Below, piece by piece: positions 33,513 through 43,799 of a DNA stretch of 64,000 nt. The stretch is from Anaerolineales bacterium (GTDB lineage: Bacteria; Chloroflexota; Anaerolineae; Anaerolineales; UBA11579): positions 1,466,805 to 1,530,804 of the forward strand of contig CP075367.1 of assembly GCA_019454165.1 (NCBI GenBank). The letters run 5' to 3'. How positions within the stretch are numbered: position 1 is the stretch's first letter; the number at the start of each line of letters is the position of its first letter. The notes beneath the pieces are model-generated. The model was not told where the DNA came from and did no database searches. It was given only the letters and a program-made list of their open reading frames with translations. The position numbers were made by a program, and so were the translations under genes.

Positions 33513-34729
33513 TGACCGCATCCAATTTGCAGGGTCGTCATCGTCTGGGGCGTGTGTGGCTGGTCGTGTTCCAGATCGCGCTGGTCGTAGGCATTATTGC
33601 GCTGTGCGCCCTGTTGTTCAATATCCTCAATGGCTCGTTCGGCTTTGTGGCCGTGGAAGATACCGTCAGCCCGGAAAGCCTGGCTGTGAACGGGGTGCCG
33701 CTGGAAGATCTGGATAAAGACGCGCTTGTTCAGATCCTGCAGGCGCATATCTCGGCCGGTTTGTATGCGCGCTATGAATTTGAAAAACCCTTTGCGGAGC
33801 GCTCGGCGGGGGAGGTGTATGACCTCATCCTGGAGCGCGTCATCGAGCCGCGCTTTGTTGCCCAATGGTCGCTGTATGAAACCCTGACGAATGGCGATGC
33901 CATCCGCCAGCAGGCGGCGCAGGAGTTCCCGAATGCGCGCCTGGAGTTCCGCAGTTGGCTGAACAGCCACTTCCTGCGCGCGCCACAATCCAGCTATCCT
34001 GAGATCGCCGGCGTGCGCACTGCTGTGCTCGGCTCGCTGTGGACCATTTCGATCGCGGTGTTGTTTGCCTTCCCGGTGGGGGTGGCGGCCGCGGTCTATC
34101 TGCAGGAGTATGCGCCGGATAACTTGATCAACCGCATCATCCAAACCAACATCAACAACTTGGCCGGCGTGCCCTCGATCATCTATGGCATCTTAGGCCT
34201 GGCCATCTTTGTGCGCGTGCTGGGGCAGTTCACCAGCGGCATCGCCTTTGGGGCCAGCGATCCGGCAACGGCCAATGGCCGCACCATTCTGTCAGCCGGG
34301 CTGACCCTGGGCGTGCTGGTGCTGCCGCTCATCATCATCAATGCGCAAGAGGCGATCAAGGCCGTGCCCAATTCGCTGCGCCAGGCCAGCTTTGGCCTGG
34401 GCGCTACGCGCTGGGAGACGGTGTGGTATCACGTGTTGCCCAATGCCATTTCAGGCATCATGACCGGCACCATTCTTTCGATCTCACGGGCGATCGGTGA
34501 GACGGCGCCCTTGATCGTGATTGGCGCCTCTACGTTCATCCAGGTGGACCCAGAAGGCCCGTTCTCCAAATTCACCACGCTGCCGATCCAGATCTACCAG
34601 TGGACGGCGCGGCCGCAATCCGTGTTTCGTAATCTGGCAGGGGGAGCCAGCCTGGTGCTGCTGGGCTTGCTACTCACCATGAACGCCACTGCCATCATTT
34701 TGCGTAATCGCTATCGCAGGAGCCTCTAG
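33512..34729 (+). CDS. pstA: Phosphate ABC transporter permease PstA
   Basis: 405-aa partner of PstC. N-terminal helix (about 15-38), an extended extracytoplasmic segment of about 130 residues rich in acidic side chains ([33 protein letters not shown]), then the transport core with [27 protein letters not shown] as EAA loop and [10 protein letters not shown]. The insert makes it longer than the usual 280-300 aa. One-base overlap with pstC. Confidence 0.92.
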   Translation: MTASNLQGRHRLGRVWLVVFQIALVVGIIALCALLFNILNGSFGFVAVEDTVSPESLAVNGVPLEDLDKDALVQILQAHISAGLYARYEFEKPFAERSAGEVYDLILERVIEPRFVAQWSLYETLTNGDAIRQQAAQEFPNARLEFRSWLNSHFLRAPQSSYPEIAGVRTAVLGSLWTISIAVLFAFPVGVAAAVYLQEYAPDNLINRIIQTNINNLAGVPSIIYGILGLAIFVRVLGQFTSGIAFGASDPATANGRTILSAGLTLGVLVLPLIIINAQEAIKAVPNSLRQASFGLGATRWETVWYHVLPNAISGIMTGTILSISRAIGETAPLIVIGASTFIQVDPEGPFSKFTTLPIQIYQWTARPQSVFRNLAGGASLVLLGLLLTMNATAIILRNRYRRSL

Positions 34730-34730
34730 C

Positions 34731-35528
34731 ATGACCGATACTGCACCAACGGCTACCGCCACGGCGGCCATTGAGACCAACGACCTCAGCATCTACTACG
34801 GCAGCTTCCAGGCCGTGCGTGATGTGAATTTGGATATCCAGCCCAACCGCATCACAGCCATCATCGGGCCGTCAGGTTGTGGCAAGAGTACGGTCTTGCG
34901 CGCCTTCAACCGCATGAACGAGCTGATCCCCAGCGTCAACACGACTGGTGAGGTGCTGTTCCGCGGCCAGAACATCTATAAGCCGGATGTTGACCCGGTG
35001 GAAGTGCGCCGCCATATCGGCATGGTGTTCCAGAAGCCCAATCCGTTCCCCAAGTCTGTGTATGAGAACGTAGCCTGGGGTGCACGTATCAATGGCTTCA
35101 AGGGCAACATGGACGAGCTGGTACACAGCAGCCTGCAGTCCGCTGCGTTGTGGGATGAAGTGAAGGACAAGCTGGATCAGAGCGGGCTTTCGCTCTCCGG
35201 CGGCCAGCAGCAGCGCCTGTGCATCGCCCGCGCCATTGCCGTGCGGCCTGACATCATCCTGATGGATGAGCCGTGCTCGGCGCTGGACCCGATCGCCACC
35301 CTGCGTATCGAAGAGCTGATGCGCGATCTGGCCAAGGACTACACCATCATCATCGTGACCCACAATATGCAGCAGGCCGCGCGTGTGTCTGACCGCACGG
35401 CGTTCTTCTCGCTGTCTGAGGATGGCAAGCGCGCCGGTATGCTGATGGAATACGGGGACACGAAGACGATGTTCACTCGCCCCGAGAAAAAGATCACTGA
35501 GGATTACATCACCGGCCGCTTTGGCTAA
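34731..35528 (+). CDS. pstB: Phosphate ABC transporter ATPase PstB
   Basis: 265 aa with Walker [12 protein letters not shown] (about residue 45), Q-loop [19 protein letters not shown], signature [14 protein letters not shown], Walker [14 protein letters not shown] and H-loop [18 protein letters not shown], the PstB pattern. One base after pstA; a GCAGGAG site precedes the ATG. Confidence 0.97.
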   Translation: MTDTAPTATATAAIETNDLSIYYGSFQAVRDVNLDIQPNRITAIIGPSGCGKSTVLRAFNRMNELIPSVNTTGEVLFRGQNIYKPDVDPVEVRRHIGMVFQKPNPFPKSVYENVAWGARINGFKGNMDELVHSSLQSAALWDEVKDKLDQSGLSLSGGQQQRLCIARAIAVRPDIILMDEPCSALDPIATLRIEELMRDLAKDYTIIIVTHNMQQAARVSDRTAFFSLSEDGKRAGMLMEYGDTKTMFTRPEKKITEDYITGRFG

Positions 35529-35544
35529 GCCGGAGGACACAACT

Positions 35545-35971
35545 ATGCCGCGCAAGAAAGTTCTGTTTCTGTGTACTGGCAACACCTGCCGTTCGCAGAT
35601 GGCAGAAGCCATCGTGAATGCCCGCCTGGGCGAGCGTTGGCAGGCATACAGCGCGGGAGTGCAGCCCGCCGCGGCCATCAACCCCTATACGGGCAAGGCA
35701 TTGGCCGAGATCGGGATTGTGCATCTGGGCGAACCCAAGCACCCGGATGTGTTCAGAGATGAAACCTTTGACCTGGTTGTGACCCTGTGTGATGACGCGG
35801 CTGAGAATTGCCCGGTCTGGCTTGGCCCCGGACGCAAAGAGCACTTGGGCTTTCCAGACCCGGCCACCTCACGCGGCAGCGAAGAGCAGATCATGCCGAT
35901 CTACCGGCAGGTGCTCAAGGATATTGCCACCAAAGTACCCGCGCTGCTCGAGCGCGAATTTAACCAGGCTG

Positions 35972-35979
<8 letters not shown>
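35545..35979 (+). CDS. arsC: Arsenate reductase-like low-molecular-weight phosphatase
   Basis: 144 aa with the P-loop [17 protein letters not shown] (C-x5-R), a Cys pair candidate in [19 protein letters not shown] and FPDPA near the end, as in thioredoxin-coupled ArsC. It would reduce arsenate that enters through the phosphate transporter. ATG 35545 is preceded by GGAGG; 16 bases after pstB, so in the same operon. No arsR or arsB is present. A protein-tyrosine phosphatase is the alternative. Confidence 0.85.
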
Positions 35980-37606
<1,627 letters not shown>

Positions 37607-37613
37607 GGTTTAG

Positions 37614-37619
37614 ATTGTA
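37614..37619 (-). promoter_or_regulatory. -10 box of treS, leaderless type
   Basis: The minus strand reads TACAAT, seven bases, then ATG at 37606. Confidence 0.5.
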
Positions 37620-37633
37620 CGCAAAGTTAGTGA

Positions 37634-37670
37634 CCTAAACAGGCGCAGCCCACGGCTGCGCCTGTTTAGG
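37634..37670 (-). terminator. Long perfect hairpin after the sugar permease operon
   Basis: CCTAAACAGGCGCAGCC / GGCTGCGCCTGTTTAGG, 17 bp perfect with a three-base loop, 23 bases past the stop of the MalG-type gene. The T-run is short (TTTAGG). Confidence 0.75.
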
Positions 37671-37692
37671 TTGAGAGTGAGTGTGTTGCCGT

Positions 37693-38880
37693 CTAACCTT
37701 TCACAGCGCCGGCCAGCAGGCCGCGCACGAAGAAGCGCTGGAAGGCAAAGAAGACGATCATCGGCAGCAGCATGGAGAGGAACGCGGATGCGGTGAGCAG
37801 ATGCCAGCCGCCGCCCAGTGACTGCACCAGGCCATTGATCTGGTAGGTCAGCACGGGTTGGCGGCCGGAGAGGAACACCAGCGCCACCAGCAAGTCATTC
37901 CAGACCCACAAGAACTGGAAGATGGCCAGCGAAGCCAGCGCCGGCAGCGACAGCGGCAGGGCCAGGCGGGTGAATGCGGTCCAGTGGCTTGCCCCGTCGA
38001 GGTAGGCCGACTCGAACAAGTCGCGCGGCAGCGAGCCGATGAAGTTGCGCATCAGGAAGATGGCATACGGCAAGCCGAAGCCGGTATGGAACAGCCACAC
38101 GCCCAGGAAGGTGCTGCTAAGGCCTAGCTGCTGGTACAGCTTGGAGATCGGCACCAGCGTCATCTGCAGCGGCACGATCTGCAAACCTACCAGCAGCGCG
38201 AACAGCCACATGCGGCCGGGGAAGTGCAGCCAGGAGAAGGCATAGGCCGCCAGCGCCGCAAAGATGAGCGGCAGAATGGTGGCGGGGATGGTGACGATCA
38301 GCGTGTTGACGAAGGCGCGCGCCATGCCGCGGCTGTTGCCCAGGTCAGTCACGAAGTCACACGTCAGGTCTGTGGATTGGGTGCCGGCGGCGCAGTCAGC
38401 CTCGTAGCTGGTGACGCCGCGGTAGCCAACCAAGGCGTCCACGTAGTTGTTGAGCGTGAAGCGCGGGCGCTCTTCTACCCCGGCAAAGCCGCGGATCTGG
38501 GTCAGGATGTCGGCCAGCTGCTGGGCATCCGGCTGCTCCTCTTCGGGCACATGGATGCTGCCATCCGGCAGCGTGTTGTTGAAGGTGGCCGCAAGCTGCA
38601 CAGAGCGGCGGAACAAGGCCACGTACTCGGGGTTGCTGAAGTCTGCGCTGGGGATGGCATTGCCCTCGGAGCCGTGGCAGCCGGCGCAGAACTCGGTGTA
38701 TTCGGCGCCGGCTTTGGGCGCCGTGAAAGCGGTCCACCAGCCACTGGTGTTGGCGTCTTGCACCGGTCGGAACGAGGTGACCAGCAGCCCCAACGTGGGC
38801 AACAGCCATATGACGATCATGGCGATCACCATCACATGCAGGGGCAGGCTGGCCAGGAAGCGTTTCATGCGTTCGCTCAT
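37693..38880 (-). CDS. MalG-type sugar ABC permease with an inserted c-type heme domain
   Basis: 395 aa; usual MalG relatives have about 275-300. Residues 1-50 hold the first helix (about 14-35) and SFRPVQDANTSGWWTAF, the normal loop entry. Then comes an insert (about 55-135): EYTEFCAGCHGSEG carries a CxxCH heme site (Cys65, Cys68, His69), followed by PDGSIHVPEEEQPDAQQLADILTQIRGF, which matches the end of a class I cytochrome c, with His110 where the axial Met normally sits. The permease resumes at RFTLNNYVDAL. A second short insert (about 153-180) has Cys163 and Cys174. The core has DLFESAYLDGASHWTAFTRLALPLSLPAL as EAA loop. Partner of the MalF-type gene upstream. No frame break is seen. Confidence 0.85.
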   Translation of the reverse strand: MSERMKRFLASLPLHVMVIAMIVIWLLPTLGLLVTSFRPVQDANTSGWWTAFTAPKAGAEYTEFCAGCHGSEGNAIPSADFSNPEYVALFRRSVQLAATFNNTLPDGSIHVPEEEQPDAQQLADILTQIRGFAGVEERPRFTLNNYVDALVGYRGVTSYEADCAAGTQSTDLTCDFVTDLGNSRGMARAFVNTLIVTIPATILPLIFAALAAYAFSWLHFPGRMWLFALLVGLQIVPLQMTLVPISKLYQQLGLSSTFLGVWLFHTGFGLPYAIFLMRNFIGSLPRDLFESAYLDGASHWTAFTRLALPLSLPALASLAIFQFLWVWNDLLVALVFLSGRQPVLTYQINGLVQSLGGGWHLLTASAFLSMLLPMIVFFAFQRFFVRGLLAGAVKG

Positions 38881-38895
38881 GGTGTGTTCTATGCG

Positions 38896-39855
38896 CTAGC
38901 GCATAGCCTCCTGTTCGCGGAAGCGTTTGATGTTCAGGATCATGAACGGGATGATCGCCAATACCAGCACCATGGCCACGGCCGTGCCGCGCCCGGTTTG
39001 CTGGTTGACGTACATCTCGGCGTACATCCGGTTGGCGATGACTTGTGTGCTGTAGTTGCCGCCTGTCATCACGAACACGATGTCGAAGATCTTGAGCGTG
39101 TTGATCACCATGGTGGTGATGACTACAACGATGGTCGGCAGGATGACCGGCACCGTGATCTTCCAGAAGGCGGTCCACTCGGTTGCGCCGTCGATGCTGG
39201 CAGCTTCCAGCAATTCGCCCGGCACGCTCTTGATGGCGGCGGACAGGATCACCATGCAAAAGCCCGCCCACATCCAGATGCCCACCACAATAAGCATGAA
39301 GGTGTTGAGTGGTATGCGCGTCATGAATGAGATAGGCTCACCGCCCACCGCGCGCACGATGGCGTTGAGCAAGCCTATCTGGGTGTTGTCTGTGCCGAAG
39401 TGATAGACAAACTTCCAGATCACGCCCGCGCCCACGAACGAGATCGCCATGGGCAAAAAGATGACTGATTTGGCTAGTGACTCATACTTCACTTTGTCAG
39501 ACAGCACGGCCATCAACAGGCCCAGGCTGACCGCGCCAGTGACCAGCCCCAGGATCCATTTGAGGTTGTTGCCGAACGAGGAGATCCAGAATGTACGCCA
39601 GGCGCTGGCTGCGCTGCTGGTATCCAGCTCGCTGGTGAGCGCGTAGCGATAGTTTTCAAAGATGCCCCAGCAGGGGCGGCCTTCCACGCAGGCGCTGGAG
39701 GCCCAGTTGATCGAGTCCTTGTCCAGCAGACTCAGGTAGAAGGTGTTGAAGGCTGGATAGACGATGTAGATCAGAATGATGATGAGGGCGGGCGCCAGGT
39801 ACAGCCACGGCGCCAGGCGGCCTTGCCGCATGATGTTTGGAATGCGCTCACTCAC
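38896..39855 (-). CDS. MalF-type sugar ABC permease
   Basis: 319 aa with six membrane helices: the first near 17-38 (WLYLAPALIIILIYIVYPAF), and an EAA loop LLEAASIDGATEWTAFWKITVPVILPTI before the last helices. A first loop of about 50 residues contains two cysteines (SACVEGRPCWG), perhaps a disulfide. It pairs with the heme-bearing permease 15 bases downstream and with the binding protein upstream. The sugar is not readable; context with TreS favours trehalose, maltose or another alpha-glucoside. Confidence 0.92.
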   Translation of the reverse strand: MSERIPNIMRQGRLAPWLYLAPALIIILIYIVYPAFNTFYLSLLDKDSINWASSACVEGRPCWGIFENYRYALTSELDTSSAASAWRTFWISSFGNNLKWILGLVTGAVSLGLLMAVLSDKVKYESLAKSVIFLPMAISFVGAGVIWKFVYHFGTDNTQIGLLNAIVRAVGGEPISFMTRIPLNTFMLIVVGIWMWAGFCMVILSAAIKSVPGELLEAASIDGATEWTAFWKITVPVILPTIVVVITTMVINTLKIFDIVFVMTGGNYSTQVIANRMYAEMYVNQQTGRGTAVAMVLVLAIIPFMILNIKRFREQEAMR

Positions 39856-39885
39856 AGGGATCTCCTCTCCTCATGTGCAGTGCAA

Positions 39886-39915
39886 ACCGCCCCAGGGCTA
39901 TTGCCCTGGGGCGGT
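39886..39915 (-). terminator. Attenuating hairpin between binding protein and permeases
   Basis: ACCGCCCCAGGGC / GCCCTGGGGCGGT, a perfect 13-bp stem with a TATT loop, just after the binding-protein stop. No strong T-run; likely allows partial readthrough so that permeases are made at lower level. Confidence 0.75.
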
Positions 39916-39924
39916 CTTACTGCA

Positions 39925-41256
39925 CTAGTTGCCCTGGTCTGCAGCCTGAGCTTCAGCTGCACCAGCCAGTGCGGCGTCAATGCTTGAGGCGCCACTCACC
40001 ACATCCACAATGGCGCGCCATTCCGCCGAGCCGAAGCTGGGCTGGATGGAGTCACCAATGTCAGGCGTAGCGGCGCTGGCGCCAGCCAGCACATCAGCCA
40101 AAGCGGCATTGATCGGGTCGGCATAGTTGCCGGCCGAGCCGTTGTTGGGCGAGAGACCGAAGCCCGTGGCTGCCCAGTGGGCGCCACCCTCAGCGCTGGT
40201 CAGGTACGCCACAATCGCGCGTACTGCCGGCGTGTCGGAGAAGGCCATCATCCAGTCCGCACCACCCTGAACGCCATCGGCGCCGGGGAAGTGGAAGAAG
40301 CTGAAGTCAGTGCCGAACTCAAGCTCGGGGTACTGCGCCGCAATGGCGCCGCCCGCAAAGCCGGACTGCTTGACCATCATGGCCTGCGGGGGGTCGCTGA
40401 ACGGCAGCAGGATGGCATCGCTGAAGCTGGTGCTCAGCGAGCCTTCAGCGCCGCCAACGGCGTAAGCCGGGTCAGAAGCCCAGCCGCTGTAGATCTCGTA
40501 GGCGCCGGCGACACCGGCGTCATTGTAGGCGACCGAACCATCCAGGATGCCATTCACGTACGCGCTGCCCTGAGTGGCCAGCAGAATGTCCTGGATGAAG
40601 TCAGAGGCGGTCCAACCGGTGGCGTCGCCGCTTTCAAAGCCCATGGAGAAGGGAACGTTGCCGTCGGCGACCATCTGGTCAGCCAGAGCAACAAAGTCAT
40701 CCCACGTGGTGGGCACGCTGTAACCAAAAGCGTCGAAGTTGACCGGGCTGTACCACACGATGGACTTGGGGTCAGCCTTGACGGCTACACCCAGCCAGCT
40801 GCCACCCGAGGTAGCCATCCAGGCCGGGGCATAGTTGCCGGCATCGGCGCCCAGGCTGTCCAGAGCAACCAGTTGGTCGCCGTAGGAGCCAATGGGGCCG
40901 ACGGTGGGCCAGAACACCAGATCCCAGGCGTCACCGGATTCGATGCGGGTCTCGAGCAGAGCCTGGTCACGCGAAGACTCGGGGACGATGGTGATGCCAC
41001 AGGCCTCTACGATGGGGGCAATCGCGGCGTGGAAGCTTTCTTCCTCAGCGCTGGCCCATTGGTAGAGCACGGTGACTTCGTCGCCCGGGGATGCGCCGAA
41101 GCACATGTCGTCTACAGGCTCAGAGGGGGCGTCAGTTGCGGGAGCGGTGGTTGGCTCAGCGGGAGCCGCTGTGGGCGCCGGCGCACCGCCGCCACAGGCA
41201 GCCAGCACCAGGGCCAGTACAGTAGCTGCTACTAAAAACTTGAAGAACTTAGACAT
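39925..41256 (-). CDS. Sugar ABC transporter substrate-binding lipoprotein
   Basis: 443 aa, family 1 extracellular solute-binding protein. Signal and lipobox LVLAACGGG (Cys about 21), Ala/Thr/Pro spacer to about 48, then VTVLYQWASAEEESFHAAIAPIVEACGI, GDAWDLVFWPTVGPI, SVPTTWDDFVALADQMVADGNVPFSMG and FFHFPGADGVQGGADWMMAFSD. Its message starts behind a palindromic operator. GGAAGGAGAAG precedes the ATG. Confidence 0.92.
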   Translation of the reverse strand: MSKFFKFLVAATVLALVLAACGGGAPAPTAAPAEPTTAPATDAPSEPVDDMCFGASPGDEVTVLYQWASAEEESFHAAIAPIVEACGITIVPESSRDQALLETRIESGDAWDLVFWPTVGPIGSYGDQLVALDSLGADAGNYAPAWMATSGGSWLGVAVKADPKSIVWYSPVNFDAFGYSVPTTWDDFVALADQMVADGNVPFSMGFESGDATGWTASDFIQDILLATQGSAYVNGILDGSVAYNDAGVAGAYEIYSGWASDPAYAVGGAEGSLSTSFSDAILLPFSDPPQAMMVKQSGFAGGAIAAQYPELEFGTDFSFFHFPGADGVQGGADWMMAFSDTPAVRAIVAYLTSAEGGAHWAATGFGLSPNNGSAGNYADPINAALADVLAGASAATPDIGDSIQPSFGSAEWRAIVDVVSGASSIDAALAGAAEAQAADQGN

Positions 41257-41293
41257 AACTTACTTCTCCTTCCGGATAGTGAGTCAATCGAAT

Positions 41294-41321
41294 ATACGCC
41301 ACAGCTTTGGCTTTAGCGTAT
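41294..41321. promoter_or_regulatory. Candidate LacI-family operator before the sugar transporter operon
   Basis: ATACGCCACAGC - TTTG - GCTTTAGCGTAT: two 12-bp arms matching at 10 positions, separated by four bases. It lies 38 bases before the binding-protein ATG, next to a TATATT stretch on the minus strand, and close to the lacI gene. Confidence 0.55.
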
Positions 41322-41379
41322 CTTCAAACGTGGGTTTTGGCGCAGCACCTCCTTTTGTGAAGCCATGCTGATATTGGGA

Positions 41380-42408
41380 TTATGGCGTGGCGATACTTGA
41401 TGAACGAACGACGAGGTCGGTTTCGAATAAATAGCCAGGTTGGTCCAGCTTGCCCCATTTGAGCAAGTACAGCAAGCGCTCGCAGGCCATCAGCCCCAGC
41501 TTATAGCCTGGCAGGCGAACCGTCGTGAGCGGGGGGTCGTAGTATTCGGCCAGAGCAATATCGTCAAAGCCAACGAAGGCCACATCGTGCGGAATGCGCA
41601 GCCCGGCGTTCTTGACTGCCAGCATGGCGCCCAGGGCCACCACGTCGCTGGCAACGAATACGGCCGTCGGCGGAGAGGGGAGGGACAGCAATTCCTTCAT
41701 GGCCGCTAGGCCGCTGCCCGGGGTGTAGTTGCCTTCTTTGATGTAAGCCTCATCTACTTCGAGGCCGCTTTTTTTGAGTGCGTTCCGGTAGCCGAGGCAG
41801 CGCTGTTGGGCGGAGGTATAGCTCAGGTTGGCGTTGGTGATCAGGGCGACCCGTTTGTGGCCCAACTGCACCAGGTGGCGTACGGCCTGCTCCGCGCTGC
41901 GCGTGGCATCAATATCTACGAACGGGATCGGGCTATCGGGCAGTTGACCCAGCAGCATGATGCGCACACCTTCTTTCACGAGCTGGAGCAGCCCCGGGTC
42001 GTCTTGGCGCGGGCCAGAAAGGATGATGCCGTCAACATGGTTCTCGCTGACCAGATGGCGATAACCGGTGGGGTCGGCGGGGTCGACCTGTTTCAGAAGC
42101 ACATGGTACCCATGTTTCATCGCGGCTTGCTCTATGCCGAACATAACCCGTGTGAGAAAAGCGTCTGCGTACACTTGCTCAGGCGACTGGTGCAGCACCA
42201 GGCCGATGGTGTTGGATTTGCCGCTGGCCAGCTTACGGCCGGCAGAGTTGGGCGAGTAATTCAGCCGCTTGGCGACATCTCGCACGCGCTGGCGGGTTGC
42301 CTCGCTGATCGCAATTCCAGGCAGATTGTTCAGCACAACAGAAACAGTCGCTCGGGAAACACCGGCGGCTTGGGCGACGTCGAAGCTGGTTACTCTGTTA
42401 GTAGACAA
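41380..42408 (-). CDS. LacI-family transcriptional regulator
   Basis: 342 aa: helix-turn-helix SFDVAQAAGVSRATVSVVLNN (about 8-28), hinge helix SPNSAGRKLASGKS, then a periplasmic-binding-protein-like sensor domain (NTIGLVLHQSPE ... AVFVASDVVALGAMLAVKNAGLRIPHDVAFVGFDDIALAEYYDPPLTTVRLP). TTG start at 42408. It lies 120 bases upstream of the sugar-binding lipoprotein on the same strand and is the likely local repressor. The sugar is unknown. Confidence 0.93.
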   Translation of the reverse strand: MSTNRVTSFDVAQAAGVSRATVSVVLNNLPGIAISEATRQRVRDVAKRLNYSPNSAGRKLASGKSNTIGLVLHQSPEQVYADAFLTRVMFGIEQAAMKHGYHVLLKQVDPADPTGYRHLVSENHVDGIILSGPRQDDPGLLQLVKEGVRIMLLGQLPDSPIPFVDIDATRSAEQAVRHLVQLGHKRVALITNANLSYTSAQQRCLGYRNALKKSGLEVDEAYIKEGNYTPGSGLAAMKELLSLPSPPTAVFVASDVVALGAMLAVKNAGLRIPHDVAFVGFDDIALAEYYDPPLTTVRLPGYKLGLMACERLLYLLKWGKLDQPGYLFETDLVVRSSSIATP

Positions 42409-42409
42409 G

Positions 42410-42440
42410 GCTAAAGCGTGTTAGTTACGCGTGTTAGTAA
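42410..42440. promoter_or_regulatory. Direct repeats at the lacI transcription start
   Basis: On the minus strand TTACTAACACGC and TAACTAACACGC are almost identical 12-base direct repeats that overlap the expected transcription start and centre on ACGCGT. They may form an autoregulatory site. Confidence 0.4.
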
Positions 42441-42469
42441 ACTATAAAGAGGTTGTTAGAGGTTGTCAA
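42441..42469 (-). promoter_or_regulatory. Sigma-70-type promoter of the LacI-family gene
   Basis: TTGACA (42469-42464), 17 bases, TATAGT (42446-42441) on the minus strand. It is the best -35/-10 pair in the window. Confidence 0.75.
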
Positions 42470-42494
42470 CCGGCAAAGGACAGTGAGGAAGGCT

Positions 42495-43778
42495 CTATTG
42501 CTGGTTTGCCTGGCTGCGCTGGACCAGAAGCTGTTCGATACGCATCTTGTTCATCTGGCGTACGGTGAAGCTCAGGGTCTTGTAATGCACCACTTCGCCT
42601 ACATTTGGAATGCGGCCAAGTTGGGACATGACCAAGCCCGCCGCTGTGTTGTAGGCCTCATCTTCTTCGATCTCTACGCCTACAACGTCACTCAGCTCAT
42701 CTACTGACGTAGTGCCGGCAACCAGCCAGGCGCCTTTTCGCAGCGGGCTAATATCGCCGCGGCTGATGTGATATTCATCATTGATCTCGCCGACGATGAC
42801 TTCCAGCACGTCCTCCAGCGTCAGCAAGCCCGCGGTGCCGCCATGCTCGTCGAGCACGATGGCCATATGGGAGCGCTCAGTCGTCAAGCGCTTGTACACG
42901 TCTGGCAGGGTAGCGCTTTCGGGCACCAGAATCACCTGGCGGGCCAGGTCCCGGATGGTGATGGTTTCATCACCCCAGATGAGATCCTTGATATGCGCAT
43001 AGCCAATTACATTATCGAGGTTAGTGTCATAGATCGGGAAACGGGAAAAGCCCCATTGCGCAGCTTGATTTAGCGCTTCCTTTGGGCTTAGGGACGCGTC
43101 CAGTGCAGCCACCTCTGTGCGCGAGGTCATGACGTCGTGTGCCTGGCGGTCTCCGTACTCGAATACGCCGCTCACGAAGGCTTCTTCACTTAGCTGGAAG
43201 ATGCCTTCAGAGCGGCCCTGTTGCAGCAACTGCTCGATCTCTTCTGAGCTGGTACTTGGAGAATGAGTAGCCCGCGGAAGGAGGCGCAGCATCGCGTCTG
43301 TTGAGATCGAAAGCAGTTTCACCAATGGGGAAGCCAGCTTTTCAAGCCAGCGCAGCGGCTTGTACAACAGCGTGGCCATCCGTTCTGGGTTGCGCAGGGC
43401 GAGCTGTTTGGGCACCAGCTCGCCGATGATCAATGTGACATAGGTGATCGCAAGGACCAGGGTCAGCAGTGCGATCTGCTGTGCGTACGGCTGCAACACG
43501 GGGATCTTTGCCAGCCACTGGGCGAACACAGGCGCGATCGACGCGCCACCATAGGCAGAAGTCAGCGAGCCCACAAGGCTGATACCGATTTGCACAGTAG
43601 CCAGAATGTGACCCGGCTTTTCCTTGACCTTGATCACATCGGCGGCAGCTTTGTCGCCCTGGTCCGAGATTATTTTGAGGCGGTGTTTACGAGAAGTTAC
43701 TAGGGCAAGCTCTGCCGCAGCAAAGTAGCCATTCACAATGATCAAGGTAAGGATGATGATGAGCTCTGTTGTTACCAA
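42495..43778 (-). CDS. CNNM/CorC-HlyC-type membrane protein (DUF21-CBS)
   Basis: 427 aa: DUF21 transmembrane domain (about 1-185, four hydrophobic segments with NGYFAAAELALVTSRKHRL and GELVPKQLALRNPE), two CBS domains (about 205-325, VMTSRTEVAALDA, MAIVLDEHGGTAGLLTLEDVLEVIVGEI) and a CorC_HlyC C-domain (about 340-425). Such proteins are linked to Mg2+/Co2+ efflux. TTG start at 43778 with GGAGG ten bases upstream. Confidence 0.9.
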   Translation of the reverse strand: MVTTELIIILTLIIVNGYFAAAELALVTSRKHRLKIISDQGDKAAADVIKVKEKPGHILATVQIGISLVGSLTSAYGGASIAPVFAQWLAKIPVLQPYAQQIALLTLVLAITYVTLIIGELVPKQLALRNPERMATLLYKPLRWLEKLASPLVKLLSISTDAMLRLLPRATHSPSTSSEEIEQLLQQGRSEGIFQLSEEAFVSGVFEYGDRQAHDVMTSRTEVAALDASLSPKEALNQAAQWGFSRFPIYDTNLDNVIGYAHIKDLIWGDETITIRDLARQVILVPESATLPDVYKRLTTERSHMAIVLDEHGGTAGLLTLEDVLEVIVGEINDEYHISRGDISPLRKGAWLVAGTTSVDELSDVVGVEIEEDEAYNTAAGLVMSQLGRIPNVGEVVHYKTLSFTVRQMNKMRIEQLLVQRSQANQQ

Positions 43779-43799
43779 GTAAAGCAGTCCTCCGGCTAA

